64,000 nt of DNA from Streptomyces sp. NBC_01304 (GCF_035975855.1 NZ_CP109055.1:3286001-3350000), one strand, 5' to 3'; numbered from the stretch's first letter, positions 1 to 8,848 are shown. Made by a program: numbers and translations. The notes: generated by a model from the sequence alone, not told the origin.

Positions 1-497
1 AGACCACACCCAAGGTCGAGCCGGACATCTGGCCGACGCTGCAGGCAGCGGGCTGGACCTACGAGCGCGACGAACGAGGCAACGAGCGTGCACGCCATCC
101 GGACGGCATCACGACCATGGAGCGGTCGGCAACGCTGACCAGCGACTACTTCAGCTGGAAGGCCGAAGTAGCGCTGCCCACCGGCCTCGGCGGCCACAAC
201 CGGCTGTGGCACGCGTACTTCGACGACCGCACCCCACGCCACCTGCTCGCCGGCTTCGCCACCGCCCTCGTCGACCCCGCGCCCGTCTCCCGTGGCCACT
301 ACGACGTCCCGCACTCCCACCTGGTCACGCAGCTGGAACGCGGCGCCCAGGGCGAACAGCTCGCCGCCGCCCACGAAGCACGGCTGAAGGCCAGCAGGTC
401 CACCGCCCGCAAGGCCCACCGCAGCGCCGCGCCCACGGCCCGGCCTCCGTCAGCGCCCGCCATCGAGTCGATCACGCCTGCCGCTCGGGGCCGCTGA
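1..497 (+). CDS. DUF317 family protein, 5' end outside window
   Basis: The reading frame is open from base 3, so the start lies upstream of the window; about 164 residues are visible. The segment GWTYERDERGNERARHPDG, followed by a W-x-A-x-F-x-x-x-TP block (LWHAYFDDRTPRHLLAGFA) and ALVDPAPV, matches the repeat unit of the DUF317 proteins at 1163 and 5754. The last 50 residues are Arg/Ala/Pro-rich and probably disordered. DUF317 proteins are abundant on Streptomyces conjugative elements; their biochemical role is unknown. It is the first of a co-directional run of genes reaching 13006. Confidence 0.75.
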   Translation, partial: TTPKVEPDIWPTLQAAGWTYERDERGNERARHPDGITTMERSATLTSDYFSWKAEVALPTGLGGHNRLWHAYFDDRTPRHLLAGFATALVDPAPVSRGHYDVPHSHLVTQLERGAQGEQLAAAHEARLKASRSTARKAHRSAAPTARPPSAPAIESITPAARGR

Positions 498-566
498 CCC
501 GTGTGGGGCGGTCCCGGCCGCTCCATACACCGCCGCCCATCACAACTGCCCGCCCAAAGGCCCTCT

Positions 567-1166
567 TTGACCATCTCACTCGAACCCACGAGCCCGGCGC
601 GCCGCCTCTATCTCAACCGGCTCGCGATCTACCTGCGGCACAGCCGGCAGATCCTCGCCGCCTGGGACCACTACTCCGACCAGCACTCCGACCCCAAGAC
701 GTTCCAGCCCTACGACGAGGACGCGTACGGCCTGCGTCAGCAGCAACGCGACGCCGACACCATTGCCGCCTTCGGCCGGGTGTACCACCACGCCGACGAA
801 CTGGTACACGTCGCCAAACAGCAGCTCGCTCTGCTGTCGCCCTCCGACCGGACCCGGCACTACGCCTGGCAGGTACGGGAACTGCACGAGGCCACCCAGG
901 GCCTGTATGCCGTCCATGACGACTGGCGCGCTGTACGCGCCGCCCTACTCGAAAGCGCCTGGCCCGGCACGAAGGCGTACGACGAACCCCTCGCCGAGAG
1001 CCATGCGGAAGCCTGGTCCTACCTCGACCAGTGGGCGATCCACGGCCAGGCGCTCTTCGCCATCAACGCGCTGGCGCAGAAGCAGTCGACGGCATCCGCA
1101 CTGACTCTGTCGACGACGGCGCCCGTGCCCAAGGGCGCCGACGCATCGTCCGCGGTCCGGCGGTGA
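567..1166 (+). CDS. Conserved hypothetical helical protein of the element
   Basis: About 199 residues, mostly predicted helix and rich in Tyr, His and Gln (for example RRLYLNRLAIYLRHSRQIL near the N terminus), with no membrane segment. I do not recognise the family. The start is set at TTG 567 because AAAGG lies 6 bases upstream; a GTG at 501 in the same frame would add 22 low-complexity residues and has no ribosome binding site. The stop TGA overlaps the GTG of the next gene (GTGA at 1163-1166), so translation is probably coupled. Likely a soluble accessory protein of the mobile element. Confidence 0.6.
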   Translation: MTISLEPTSPARRLYLNRLAIYLRHSRQILAAWDHYSDQHSDPKTFQPYDEDAYGLRQQQRDADTIAAFGRVYHHADELVHVAKQQLALLSPSDRTRHYAWQVRELHEATQGLYAVHDDWRAVRAALLESAWPGTKAYDEPLAESHAEAWSYLDQWAIHGQALFAINALAQKQSTASALTLSTTAPVPKGADASSAVRR

Positions 1167-1933
1167 CCGGCATGAGCGACACCGTCGAGCTGACCCTCGT
1201 CTCCCCGGTCTATCTCGCCGGCCGCGGCGATCCGGGCTGGGTTACCGTCCCTCTCCACCGGGCCAGCGGCTGGAGCTACGGCCACGATCCGCTGATGCCC
1301 CGTGTGCTGCTCACCAGCCCCAACCAGCAGGCGATGCTACGGATCGACCCGGACCCGGACGAGCCGTGGTGGACCATCAGCCACGCCCGTACCGACGACC
1401 AGCCGGCATGGCAGGCCACCTTCGACGCCCACACGCCGGTCGAGATCATCGCTGCCTTCACCGACGCCCTCACCAACCCCCGTGCCCTGCGCGCTGCCAC
1501 GCCGCCCACCGCTCCTCTGCGGCAGGCAGGTTGGCGCGACGATGCCCGCCAGAGCGGCCTCGTGTCGCCTGACGGCGTGGTCCGTGTCGAGTACGTCAGC
1601 GAACACGGCCTCGACCACTGGTTCATCACGGTCACCGACGGCCGCACCCCCGACGACGAGCTGTGGGAGGCGTGCCTGGATGGCACCACCCCGCCCCATC
1701 TGGTCGCCGCCTTGACCCGTGCGCTCACCGACGCCACCCCCGTCATCCGCGACCCGAAACGCATGCCCGGTCTCGGCGTGCGCCACCGGCACGACGTCAG
1801 GCAGCCCGTGCCCGTGGAGACGGTCGCCTTCGCGCTGGAGAACCGCGTCAAGCATCTGACCGGCCGCCATCCGCAGCCGAGTACGCCGCCCGCGCAGCTT
1901 CCGTCCGCGTCATCTCCTGGCCGCACGCCCTGA
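1163..1933 (+). CDS. DUF317 protein with two repeats
   Basis: About 256 residues containing two DUF317 units. The first starts with the family signature VSPVYLAGRGDP and runs to WQATFDAHTPVEIIAAFTDAL; the second contains LVSPDGVVRVEY and LWEACLDGTTPPHLVAALT. GTG 1163 overlaps the previous stop; ATG 1172 is an alternative. DUF317 is a recurrent domain of Streptomyces plasmids and integrative elements without known activity. Four DUF317 genes occur here within 12.6 kb, so the family probably does something specific to this element type. Family assignment is firm; function is unknown. Confidence 0.75.
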   Translation: MTGMSDTVELTLVSPVYLAGRGDPGWVTVPLHRASGWSYGHDPLMPRVLLTSPNQQAMLRIDPDPDEPWWTISHARTDDQPAWQATFDAHTPVEIIAAFTDALTNPRALRAATPPTAPLRQAGWRDDARQSGLVSPDGVVRVEYVSEHGLDHWFITVTDGRTPDDELWEACLDGTTPPHLVAALTRALTDATPVIRDPKRMPGLGVRHRHDVRQPVPVETVAFALENRVKHLTGRHPQPSTPPAQLPSASSPGRTP

Positions 1934-1996
1934 CTCGTACGGAAGCCGCCTGCCACTGAGCGCACACCACCCTCACCCTCCCCAGGAACCGCCCTC

Positions 1997-3784
1997 TTGC
2001 CGACCTCCTCCCAGTCCACCGACGGCTACGACATAGCCTTCAAGATCCTTCTTGGCGCAATCGCCGTCGCCGTGCCTCTGTCCAACCTCGCCTGGCTCGG
2101 GGGCAATCTCACCGCCTGGGCCACCAGCTCCGCCACGGCCCCCTACCAGCCGGTTCAGGCGCTCCTGCATCCCGACCAGCTATGGCCGGACCTGAGCGAA
2201 ACGTCCCTCCTGCTCGGCACGCGCATCGCGCCCGGCGCCGTACTCGTCGCCCTCGGAATCACCGCCGCCGTGCTCTACAAGCGGCACCGAGGCGGCGGCA
2301 GCGGGCGCAAGAAGCACGTGGCCGGCATGGCTAAGCAGCGGGACATCGAGCCGCTGATGTCGAAGGCCATCACCGACAAAGCGCGGTCGCTGCGCCCGAG
2401 CCTGAAGGACGCCAAGCACATCGCCGCGGCCGACACCGGGATCCTCCTCGGCAATCTCCAGGGCACGAGGCATGAGGTACGCATGGGGTACGAGGACGTC
2501 GCCGTCGCGATCATGGCGCCCCGCTCGGGTAAGACCACCTCGCTGGCGATCCCTTCCATCCTCAGCGCGCCCGGCCCGGTCCTGCTCACGTCCAACAAGG
2601 CCGCCGGCGATGCCTACACCGCGACGCTCGATGCGCGAGCAGCCGTCGGCCGGACCTGGTCGATGGACCCGCAGCAGATCGCCCATGCCGAACGAGCCAT
2701 GTGGTGGAACCCGTTGGCCGACGCCAGGACGCTCGACGGCGCCGGCCGGTTGGCCGGCCACTTCCTCGCCGCCTCCGTGGACGCGAGCCAGCAGGGCGAC
2801 TTCTGGTCCAAGGCCGGCAGCAACATCCTGTCCCAGCTCTTCCTGGCCGCCGCGCTCGACGAACGGCCGATCACCGACGTGATGGCGTGGCTCGCCTTTC
2901 CCGCCGACCGCACGCCGCTCGACATCCTGCGCGACCACAAGTTCGCCGCGGTCGCCGCCCAGCTCAAGGGCACCGTGGAGGGCCCGCCCGAAACCCGGGA
3001 CGGCATCTACGAGACGGCCCGCCAGTACGCCGCCGCCCTCCTCAATTCGGAGATTGCCGCCTGGGTGACCCCACAAAAGGACGTGCCGGAGTTCACGCCC
3101 CGCACCTTCGTCACCTCCAAGGACACGCTCTACCTACTGTCGAAGGACGGCGGCGGAGGAGCCAGCGCCCTGATCGCCGCGTGTGCGGACAGCGTGATGC
3201 GGGCCGCGACCGCGCAGGCCGAACGCGCCGGCGGACGCCTCGACCCGCCGATGCTCGCGATCCTCGACGAGGCCGCAAACGTCTGCAAGATCAGCGACTT
3301 GCCCGACCTGTACAGCCACTTGGGCTCGCGCGGCATCATCCCGATCACCATCCTGCAGTCGTACCGCCAGGGCCAGAAGGTGTGGGGGGACGCGGGCATG
3401 GACGCCATGTGGTCCGCCTCCACGATCAAGGTGATCGGCAGCGGTATCGACGACCCGGACTTCGCGGACAAGCTGAGCCGCCTGATCGGCGACCACGATG
3501 TCGAGACGACCTCCACCTCGACCTCGGAGTCCGGCAAGTCCACCTCCGTGTCCATGCGGCAGGAACGCATCCTGGCCGCCGACGCCATCCGCGCATTGCC
3601 CAAGGGCACCGCGCTCGCGTTCGCCACCGGCATGCGCGCGGCCATGCTCGACCTGCGCCCCTGGTATCTCGAGCCTGGCGCCGAGGAACTCTCCGCCGCC
3701 TCCGCCCGCGCCTCTAAGGGCATCACCGCCCGCGCCATCGCCAAAGCCGCCCCGAAGCAGTCCGACTTCGGCCCCGCCGCGTAG
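1997..3784 (+). CDS. VirD4/TraG-type coupling ATPase
   Basis: 595 residues. Two N-terminal membrane segments (about residues 14-34 and 70-93) are followed by a cytosolic RecA-like ATPase. Walker A is APRSGKTTS (174-182) and Walker B is LDEAAN (423-428), followed by the SHLGSRGI...LQSYRQGQ stretch typical of the TraG/TraD/VirD4 family. These proteins link a relaxosome to a type IV secretion channel and drive DNA export. The TTG start has AGGA about 10 bases upstream; there is no better start. A Ser/Thr run (TSTSTSESGKSTS) near residues 505-517 is unusual. This gene is the main evidence that the region is conjugative rather than a prophage; neither a relaxase nor other channel genes are in the window. 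Confidence 0.85.
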   Translation: MPTSSQSTDGYDIAFKILLGAIAVAVPLSNLAWLGGNLTAWATSSATAPYQPVQALLHPDQLWPDLSETSLLLGTRIAPGAVLVALGITAAVLYKRHRGGGSGRKKHVAGMAKQRDIEPLMSKAITDKARSLRPSLKDAKHIAAADTGILLGNLQGTRHEVRMGYEDVAVAIMAPRSGKTTSLAIPSILSAPGPVLLTSNKAAGDAYTATLDARAAVGRTWSMDPQQIAHAERAMWWNPLADARTLDGAGRLAGHFLAASVDASQQGDFWSKAGSNILSQLFLAAALDERPITDVMAWLAFPADRTPLDILRDHKFAAVAAQLKGTVEGPPETRDGIYETARQYAAALLNSEIAAWVTPQKDVPEFTPRTFVTSKDTLYLLSKDGGGGASALIAACADSVMRAATAQAERAGGRLDPPMLAILDEAANVCKISDLPDLYSHLGSRGIIPITILQSYRQGQKVWGDAGMDAMWSASTIKVIGSGIDDPDFADKLSRLIGDHDVETTSTSTSESGKSTSVSMRQERILAADAIRALPKGTALAFATGMRAAMLDLRPWYLEPGAEELSAASARASKGITARAIAKAAPKQSDFGPAA

Positions 3785-3845
3785 CACGCGCCCGCTTCCT
3801 CGATCCCCTCTGTGCACCGTCCGTCAGCCCACTTGGAACCCGCCT

Positions 3846-4121
3846 ATGACACAGATCCACGAAGTCCCGAGCGACTGGAACCCCGACCATCGCTGCTGCC
3901 TCGAATGCGGCAACAGTGACCCCGAAGTCACTCTGCAGGCCCTCACCCACACCGCAACGAACCAGCAGGCGCTCGCCTGTTGCAGGCACATCGCGGACGT
4001 CGCCGCCACCCTCGAATCCTCCGCATCTGCTGCGTACATCGCGGACGGGCAGGTGCCGAGGCCCGCGACCACACCGACGGTGTCCAGTGCACCTGCTCCT
4101 CGCCACCGCTCGCGCGCATGA
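3846..4121 (+). CDS. Small cysteine-containing protein, possibly zinc-binding
   Basis: 91 residues. Five cysteines are grouped as HRCCLECG (residues 16-23) and ACCRH (44-48), compatible with a small zinc site of C-C-x-x-C plus C-C-x-H type. The C-terminal third is low-complexity. The ATG lies 61 bases after the coupling-protein stop, and the gene ends in an ATGA overlap with the next one, which supports real translation. Family not recognised; a zinc ribbon acting as a DNA or protein adaptor is only a guess. Confidence 0.6.
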   Translation: MTQIHEVPSDWNPDHRCCLECGNSDPEVTLQALTHTATNQQALACCRHIADVAATLESSASAAYIADGQVPRPATTPTVSSAPAPRHRSRA

Positions 4122-4882
4122 CTCCATCACCTGCAGACGCCCAGCTGTTTGAGGTGGCACCACCGCCGACGCCCGTCGAGCGCCTGCTCCACCTGGCCGA
4201 CCAGTACACCCAGCACAACGACGCGCTCGACCTCCTCCTGCGCGCGACCGCGCAGCCCGCGCCGGATGCCCACGCCCCCTCCGCGCAGCGTCTGGCCGCC
4301 GACACCCAGTCCGGCATCAAGGCGATCCAGGGCGAACGGCTCTATGAGAGCGTCGAGTTGACCGAGACCGTCATGCGACTGAAGCAGCTCACCTTCCTCG
4401 CCAGCGCCTCGGCCGACCTCAGCACCGGGATGGCTCGCGAGCTGACCGCGCTGGCCCCAGAAGCCGCCGTCAGCTGCGCCATGACGCTGGCCTCCGAGAC
4501 CCGGCGGCGCCGCTGGGCCACCGCGCCGGCCCCCGACGACCGGCTGAACACCGTTCACCGCACGGCCCTGGCCGAGATCGCCTGCGGACACGTCGTGTCC
4601 AGCAGCTCGCTGGGCCGCGAGTTCACCCGCTCCCGCGAGCCCAAGGTGCTGATGAGCACCCTCCGCTCCCTGGAGACGAAGGGCCTGGCCGAGAGAACCG
4701 CCCGCTCGGCGCCCGCCGCCTACATCGGCGGCCCGCCCCTGGACCGCGTACGCCTCACCTCCGCAGGCATCACCGCCCTCGCCTCGGTCATCGACGCGCC
4801 TCCGGCCAGGCCGAGCACCGCGCCCGGCACCACGCCCCGCCCCCTGCCCGCCGCAGCGCAAGCCGCCACCCGAAGCCGCTGA
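4118..4882 (+). CDS. Helical plus winged-helix protein, paralog A
   Basis: 254 residues. The N-terminal half is all-helical (LLHLADQYTQHNDALDLLL near residues 24-42). The C-terminal half looks like a winged helix: TVHRTALAEIACGHV, then LMSTLRSLETKGLAERT as recognition helix and turn, then VRLTSAGITAL as wing. It shares both halves with the genes at 4903 and 6494; compare QHNDALDLL with RHNDALTRH and LRSLETKGLAE with VRALEARGLVA. A DNA-binding role is plausible from the fold. The ATG overlaps the preceding stop (ATGA at 4118-4121). Confidence 0.65.
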   Translation: MTPSPADAQLFEVAPPPTPVERLLHLADQYTQHNDALDLLLRATAQPAPDAHAPSAQRLAADTQSGIKAIQGERLYESVELTETVMRLKQLTFLASASADLSTGMARELTALAPEAAVSCAMTLASETRRRRWATAPAPDDRLNTVHRTALAEIACGHVVSSSSLGREFTRSREPKVLMSTLRSLETKGLAERTARSAPAAYIGGPPLDRVRLTSAGITALASVIDAPPARPSTAPGTTPRPLPAAAQAATRSR

Positions 4883-4902
4883 ACCCTCACAGGAGCCACC
4901 CC

Positions 4903-5757
4903 ATCCCCACGCCCCCACCCGACCTGAACGAGCAAGCCCGCCAACTCCGGCAGCTGGCGCACGACTTCGACGCCCTCAAAGCGCGCGTGCGAGACATCTC
5001 CTACACGCCCGGCACGGACGCCCTGCGCCACATCAGTCCCCTCCTCCTCCAAGCGCAGGACCTCACAGCCACCGCCCTGGTGCGCCTGAAGGCACTCGAC
5101 AACAGCACGTACACAAGCGTCCCCGGCAGCCAGGCCAGCCTGAACCTGCTGGCCTCGGTCGTGTCCTCGTCGTCGCTCGCCGGCACCGACCTGGCCCACG
5201 TGGTGCTCGCCAACCCCTACGAGGGCGCCGAGTTCGCCGGCTATCCCGCCACCAGCGAGGCGATACGCACCGCCCGGCACGCCGAGGCCATCCCGAAGAT
5301 GAACGGGCACCTCGACGATGCCGTCCACCAGCTCGACCTGTGCGCGATCGGCTGCCACTACCTCGCCCACGGCATCACCGAGGACCTGACCACCGCGCAG
5401 GAACTCAAGCCTGCTGTCGTACAGCAGACGGCGGGTCCAGCTCTGACCCCTGCCCAGCACGGCGCCCTCGCCGCCCTGCACAACGGCGGCCATCTGTATC
5501 GGAATCCAAACCGCAGGAAGGGCGAGACCCGAGTCGCCGCCAACAACGGAGCCCGCGTCTCCATTGCTACCTACCGCGTCCTGGCCAAGCACGAGCTGGT
5601 CACCAACGACACCCGAACCCCTCTGGTCGTCGGACAGACCATCACGGTCACCGAGCAGGGGCAGCAGGCCCTGGCCCAGCAGCGCCCGCACATCGCGCCT
5701 ACAACCACCGTGGTCGCCGCGCCCAAGGCCGTGATCGCTCAGGGAGCCCGCCGATGA
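4903..5757 (+). CDS. Helical plus winged-helix protein, paralog B
   Basis: About 284 residues from the preferred start. The first standard start codon is GTG 4987, but it has no ribosome binding site and would remove the helix NEQARQLRQLAHDFDALK, which aligns with the N terminus of the paralogs at 4118 and 6494. An AGGAG at 4891-4895 sits 7 bases before ATC 4903 in the same frame, so initiation at this rare codon (or CTG 4924) is proposed. The C-terminal winged-helix part runs from LTPAQHGALAALHNGGHLY to ITVTEQGQQAL. It ends in an ATGA overlap with the next gene. Function unknown; DNA binding inferred. Confidence 0.6.
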   Translation: MPTPPPDLNEQARQLRQLAHDFDALKARVRDISYTPGTDALRHISPLLLQAQDLTATALVRLKALDNSTYTSVPGSQASLNLLASVVSSSSLAGTDLAHVVLANPYEGAEFAGYPATSEAIRTARHAEAIPKMNGHLDDAVHQLDLCAIGCHYLAHGITEDLTTAQELKPAVVQQTAGPALTPAQHGALAALHNGGHLYRNPNRRKGETRVAANNGARVSIATYRVLAKHELVTNDTRTPLVVGQTITVTEQGQQALAQQRPHIAPTTTVVAAPKAVIAQGARR

Positions 5758-6467
5758 CCGCGTACGCGCCCGACGACCGGGTCATGGTCTCCCCCCGCTA
5801 CATGGCAGGCGCCGGCGATCAGCTCGCCGACGTCCTCGGCCCGCTCATCCACCTCTTCGGCTGGCCGACACAGCACGACGCCACCACCGGGCACGTCACG
5901 ATCGACAGCCCCGACGGCAGCCTGTTCGTCGACTTCGACCCACTGCAGCCGCTCGGCCGCTGGTGCAAGGTGACCCATCACGAGCCGTACTGGGAAGTCG
6001 TGTTCAGCCGGCAGGCTCCCCTGGAGGCAGTCGCCGCCGTCACCCAGGCGCTGCCGCAGCTGCTCGGCGACACCCGCCACGCCGAGCAAATCCCCATCAC
6101 CGACATGCCCGTCGACCAGCTCGCGACGCTCCACCTGTGGACCGTCGAGGACCGCGTGCTGACCTCCCCCGACTGGTACTGCCAACTCCTGCACACACCC
6201 GAAGAAGACGTCAGCTGGCAGGCCGTGCACGCCTACTTCGAAAACCAGCCGCTGGCCACCTTCACCCGCGACGTGCCCGAGGGCCTGGTGCGGAACTTCT
6301 TCGCCAACCTGGCAGCGCCCATCGCCGTGGAGCGGGCCTTCCGCGACATTCCCCTCAGCTCGCTCGATGAGCAGAGCGCATTGATCACCCCAGTCCGCGG
6401 GGCCGCGATCAACCCCCAGGTCGCACACGCCCTCGCACGGCTATCCCAGCCCGGCCGTCGTCACTGA
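5754..6467 (+). CDS. DUF317 protein
   Basis: 237 residues. It opens with the DUF317 signature VSPRYMAGAGDQ, then GHVTIDSPDGSLFVDFDP and WEVVFSRQAPLEAVAAVTQAL; a second, more divergent unit covers WTVEDRVLTSPDWYCQLL to FFANLAAPIAV. ATG 5754 overlaps the preceding TGA and has AGGGAG 7 bases upstream, so the start is secure. It sits between two winged-helix paralogs (4903 and 6494), repeating the DUF317-next-to-winged-helix arrangement of this element. No enzymatic motif is visible. Confidence 0.75.
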   Translation: MTAYAPDDRVMVSPRYMAGAGDQLADVLGPLIHLFGWPTQHDATTGHVTIDSPDGSLFVDFDPLQPLGRWCKVTHHEPYWEVVFSRQAPLEAVAAVTQALPQLLGDTRHAEQIPITDMPVDQLATLHLWTVEDRVLTSPDWYCQLLHTPEEDVSWQAVHAYFENQPLATFTRDVPEGLVRNFFANLAAPIAVERAFRDIPLSSLDEQSALITPVRGAAINPQVAHALARLSQPGRRH

Positions 6468-6493
6468 CCCCCGATGCCTGCCCCGGAGTCATC

Positions 6494-7315
6494 CTGACCG
6501 AGAAGACCCTCCCCCTTGAGCCCGCCGAAGAACTCCTCGCGCTGGCTGCCGACTTCACCCGGCACAACGACGCCCTCACCCGGCATCGGCTCTACAACTC
6601 GAACCTCACCGACTTCCTCACCCACCGCACCGCGTCCGCCCAGCACCTCGCCCACTCGGCACTGGACATCGTGAACACCCTCAACGCCCAGTCGATGTAT
6701 CACAGCCCCGACATCCGAGCGGTGTACTCGCGCCTACGGCAACTCGCCCACCTCGCCACCGACACCGCCGACCACCTGATCGACGCCGTCGACATCCTCG
6801 ACCACACCCGTGAAGGACTGCCCATCGAACTGGGCGACGACTTCCTGGCTGTGCTGTCTGAGCAGGAGGCACGCCAAGAGGCCGGCCGACGCCTCACCCT
6901 CGTCACAGACCTCACCGCGCTCGGCGCATCCGACGCGCTGGCAGCCGCGGAGCTCTACGTCACCGACCGACGCCGCCGGGGCCTTGCCCCGCAGCACCAA
7001 CCACCGCCTATGTCTCCCGCGCAGGAGGCCGCGCTCCAAGCCGTAGCACGCGGAGAGGTGACCATCGCCGACGGCAAGCCCTACCTGCGCCGCGACGACC
7101 TGCGCCTCACCATCAGCACCGTCCGCGCCCTGGAGGCCCGCGGCCTCGTAGCCCGCGAGGACTGCCCGCTCTGGTTCCACGACGAGCGCCTCCATCTCAC
7201 CGCAGCCGGGCGCCGCGACCTCGCCGCCTCGTTCGCACGGCGACCACGCCCCACCGCACTGACCACACGACCGGCTCCGCCCCTGCCGGCGGTTGCTGCC
7301 AGCCGCGCCCGCTGA
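6494..7315 (+). CDS. Helical plus winged-helix protein, paralog C
   Basis: About 273 residues. The N-terminal helices (EELLALAADFTRHNDAL) and the C-terminal winged helix (MSPAQEAALQAVARGEV, STVRALEARGLVARED, LHLTAAGRRDLAASF) match the paralogs at 4118 and 4903. The first ATG/GTG in frame is GTG 6671, which would cut away the conserved N-terminal helix. GGAG at 6485-6488 precedes ATC 6491 and CTG 6494 by 2 and 5 bases, so CTG 6494 is the preferred start. Only 26 bases separate it from the upstream gene, and its end overlaps the next gene. Role inferred to be DNA binding within the element; not demonstrated. Confidence 0.6.
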   Translation: MTEKTLPLEPAEELLALAADFTRHNDALTRHRLYNSNLTDFLTHRTASAQHLAHSALDIVNTLNAQSMYHSPDIRAVYSRLRQLAHLATDTADHLIDAVDILDHTREGLPIELGDDFLAVLSEQEARQEAGRRLTLVTDLTALGASDALAAAELYVTDRRRRGLAPQHQPPPMSPAQEAALQAVARGEVTIADGKPYLRRDDLRLTISTVRALEARGLVAREDCPLWFHDERLHLTAAGRRDLAASFARRPRPTALTTRPAPPLPAVAASRAR

Positions 7316-7874
7316 TCCCGCACTCGACTTCCCGGGAGATCTCACGCCCTCCGACACCCCCACCCCTCACGACATCGCGCGTGCCTTGGCCGCCCAGGTC
7401 CACCCCAATGCCACGCCTCGCGACGTCGTCGTCCACTTCACGCTGCGCCGCCTGGCCGCACCGCGCTACGACCACCGGTCCTCCGGCGGCCCCGCGAACG
7501 GCATCGCCCAGTCCCTGCACGCCCGGCTCTACGGACTCCCCGACGACCCAGACCCGGCGCCCAACGCCCTCGACGAACTCCTCCAGTACGTGGCCTCCAA
7601 GCGCGACGCAGACCAACAGAACGCCGTACTCGCTCAGCTCTCCGAACAGCTGCGCAACGCCGCCGAGATCCTCGAATGGGCTCGCGACAACGCCCACTGG
7701 CGAAAACTTCCCACCCCTACCTGGGAATGGCTGCGTACGGCCACGGACACCGCCCGCGACCTCGCCGACGGCCTCGACGAGGTCGCCCCCGCCTTCGCCT
7801 CGCCCCGCGCCCCCGCCGCGACCCCGGCCCTGCCGGCGCCCGCCGCGCAGCGCGCCCCCGCTCCCCGCCGCTGA
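7293..7874 (+). CDS. Hypothetical helical protein
   Basis: 193 residues from TTG 7293, overlapping the previous gene by 23 bases. The middle (ALDELLQYVASKRDADQQNA and AQLSEQLRNAAEILEWARDN) is predicted helical, and the C terminus is an Ala/Pro-rich tail. An N-terminal motif DIARALAAQVHPNATPRDVV is the best ordered part. No known domain is recognised and there are no membrane segments. The exact start is uncertain because no strong ribosome binding site is visible. The stop TGA (7872-7874) overlaps an in-frame CTG of the next gene. Confidence 0.5.
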   Translation: MLPAAPADPALDFPGDLTPSDTPTPHDIARALAAQVHPNATPRDVVVHFTLRRLAAPRYDHRSSGGPANGIAQSLHARLYGLPDDPDPAPNALDELLQYVASKRDADQQNAVLAQLSEQLRNAAEILEWARDNAHWRKLPTPTWEWLRTATDTARDLADGLDEVAPAFASPRAPAATPALPAPAAQRAPAPRR

Positions 7875-7918
7875 CCTCCGCCCACGGACAGCGCCCCGCT
7901 CACTGCAAGGACATCCCC

Positions 7919-8848
7919 ATTTCCGCCAACCCCGTATTCCGCTCCATCTCACTTGGTGCCGGAATTCAATCCAGCGCGATGCTCGCCCTGTCAGCCGAAG
8001 GGATTCTCCCGAAGGTCGACTACGCCATTTTTGCCGACACAGGGTGGGAATCGAAGGCCGTTTATTCGCATCTCGACCGCCTTGAGCGGGAGATAGCGAA
8101 ACCGGCAGGTATCCCCATCCTGCGGGTCACCTCCGGAAATATCCGCAACGATGCGCTCGACCCCGGCCACAGATTCGCCTCCATGCCGCTCTACATCCTC
8201 AACCAGGACGGCAAGGCAGGAATGACCAGAAGGCAATGCACCGGCGAATATAAGATTAAGCCGATCAAGAAGCAGGTCCGCGAACTTCTCGGCTACCCCT
8301 ACCCAGCCCGCATCCCGCGAGACGTGTTCGTGGAGCAATGGGTTGGCATCTCCACCGATGAATTCCACCGCGCCAAGGACGCGGACGTGAAGTACATGCG
8401 CAACCGCCACCCGCTCATCGACCTGGGCTGGTCGCGAAGCGACTGTATCCGCTACCTCTCCTCACTCGGATTGGCGGACACTCCCAAATCGAGCTGCCTT
8501 GGCTGCCCATTTCATGGAAACGCCCAGTGGCGACAGATTCGCGACACTTCCCCAGCCGAGTGGGCGGATGTGGTGGAATTCGACGCCGCGATCCGCAAGG
8601 GAAATGCCCGCGCGAACGCCACCGGGAACCGCCTGCTGGGCGAGGCTTTCCTGCACCGCTCGCGCATTCCGCTGAGCGAAGCTCCGATCGACCATGTCAC
8701 CGCCGCCGAATGGGCCGCGCTCCAGCAGGAGCTCGGCGCCGAAGAAGACGCGGAGCAACTGGAAGAGGGTGCCCCTGACGGGTGCTCGCCCTGGACCTGT
8801 CGAGGCGAAATTGCCGCCACGCAGGATGACTTCGGGCTGGCCACGTGA
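7919..8848 (+). CDS. PP-loop / PAPS-reductase-like protein
   Basis: About 309 residues. The N-terminal SLGAGIQSSAM (11-21) is a PP-loop-like motif, followed by IFADTGWES (38-46), which corresponds to the substrate loop of the PAPS reductase/DndC-like ATP pyrophosphatase superfamily. Cysteines at about 107 (RRQCTGEYK), 176, 193 and 196 (SSCLGCPFHG) could hold an iron-sulfur cluster. The first in-frame ATG (7979) would delete the PP-loop, so the start must be upstream: ATT 7919 with AAGGA 7 bases before it, or CTG 7871 overlapping the previous stop. Its TGA overlaps the GTG of the DNA methyltransferase. Such pairs occur in actinophages; a role in nucleic-acid modification is inferred. Confidence 0.75.
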   Translation: MSANPVFRSISLGAGIQSSAMLALSAEGILPKVDYAIFADTGWESKAVYSHLDRLEREIAKPAGIPILRVTSGNIRNDALDPGHRFASMPLYILNQDGKAGMTRRQCTGEYKIKPIKKQVRELLGYPYPARIPRDVFVEQWVGISTDEFHRAKDADVKYMRNRHPLIDLGWSRSDCIRYLSSLGLADTPKSSCLGCPFHGNAQWRQIRDTSPAEWADVVEFDAAIRKGNARANATGNRLLGEAFLHRSRIPLSEAPIDHVTAAEWAALQQELGAEEDAEQLEEGAPDGCSPWTCRGEIAATQDDFGLAT

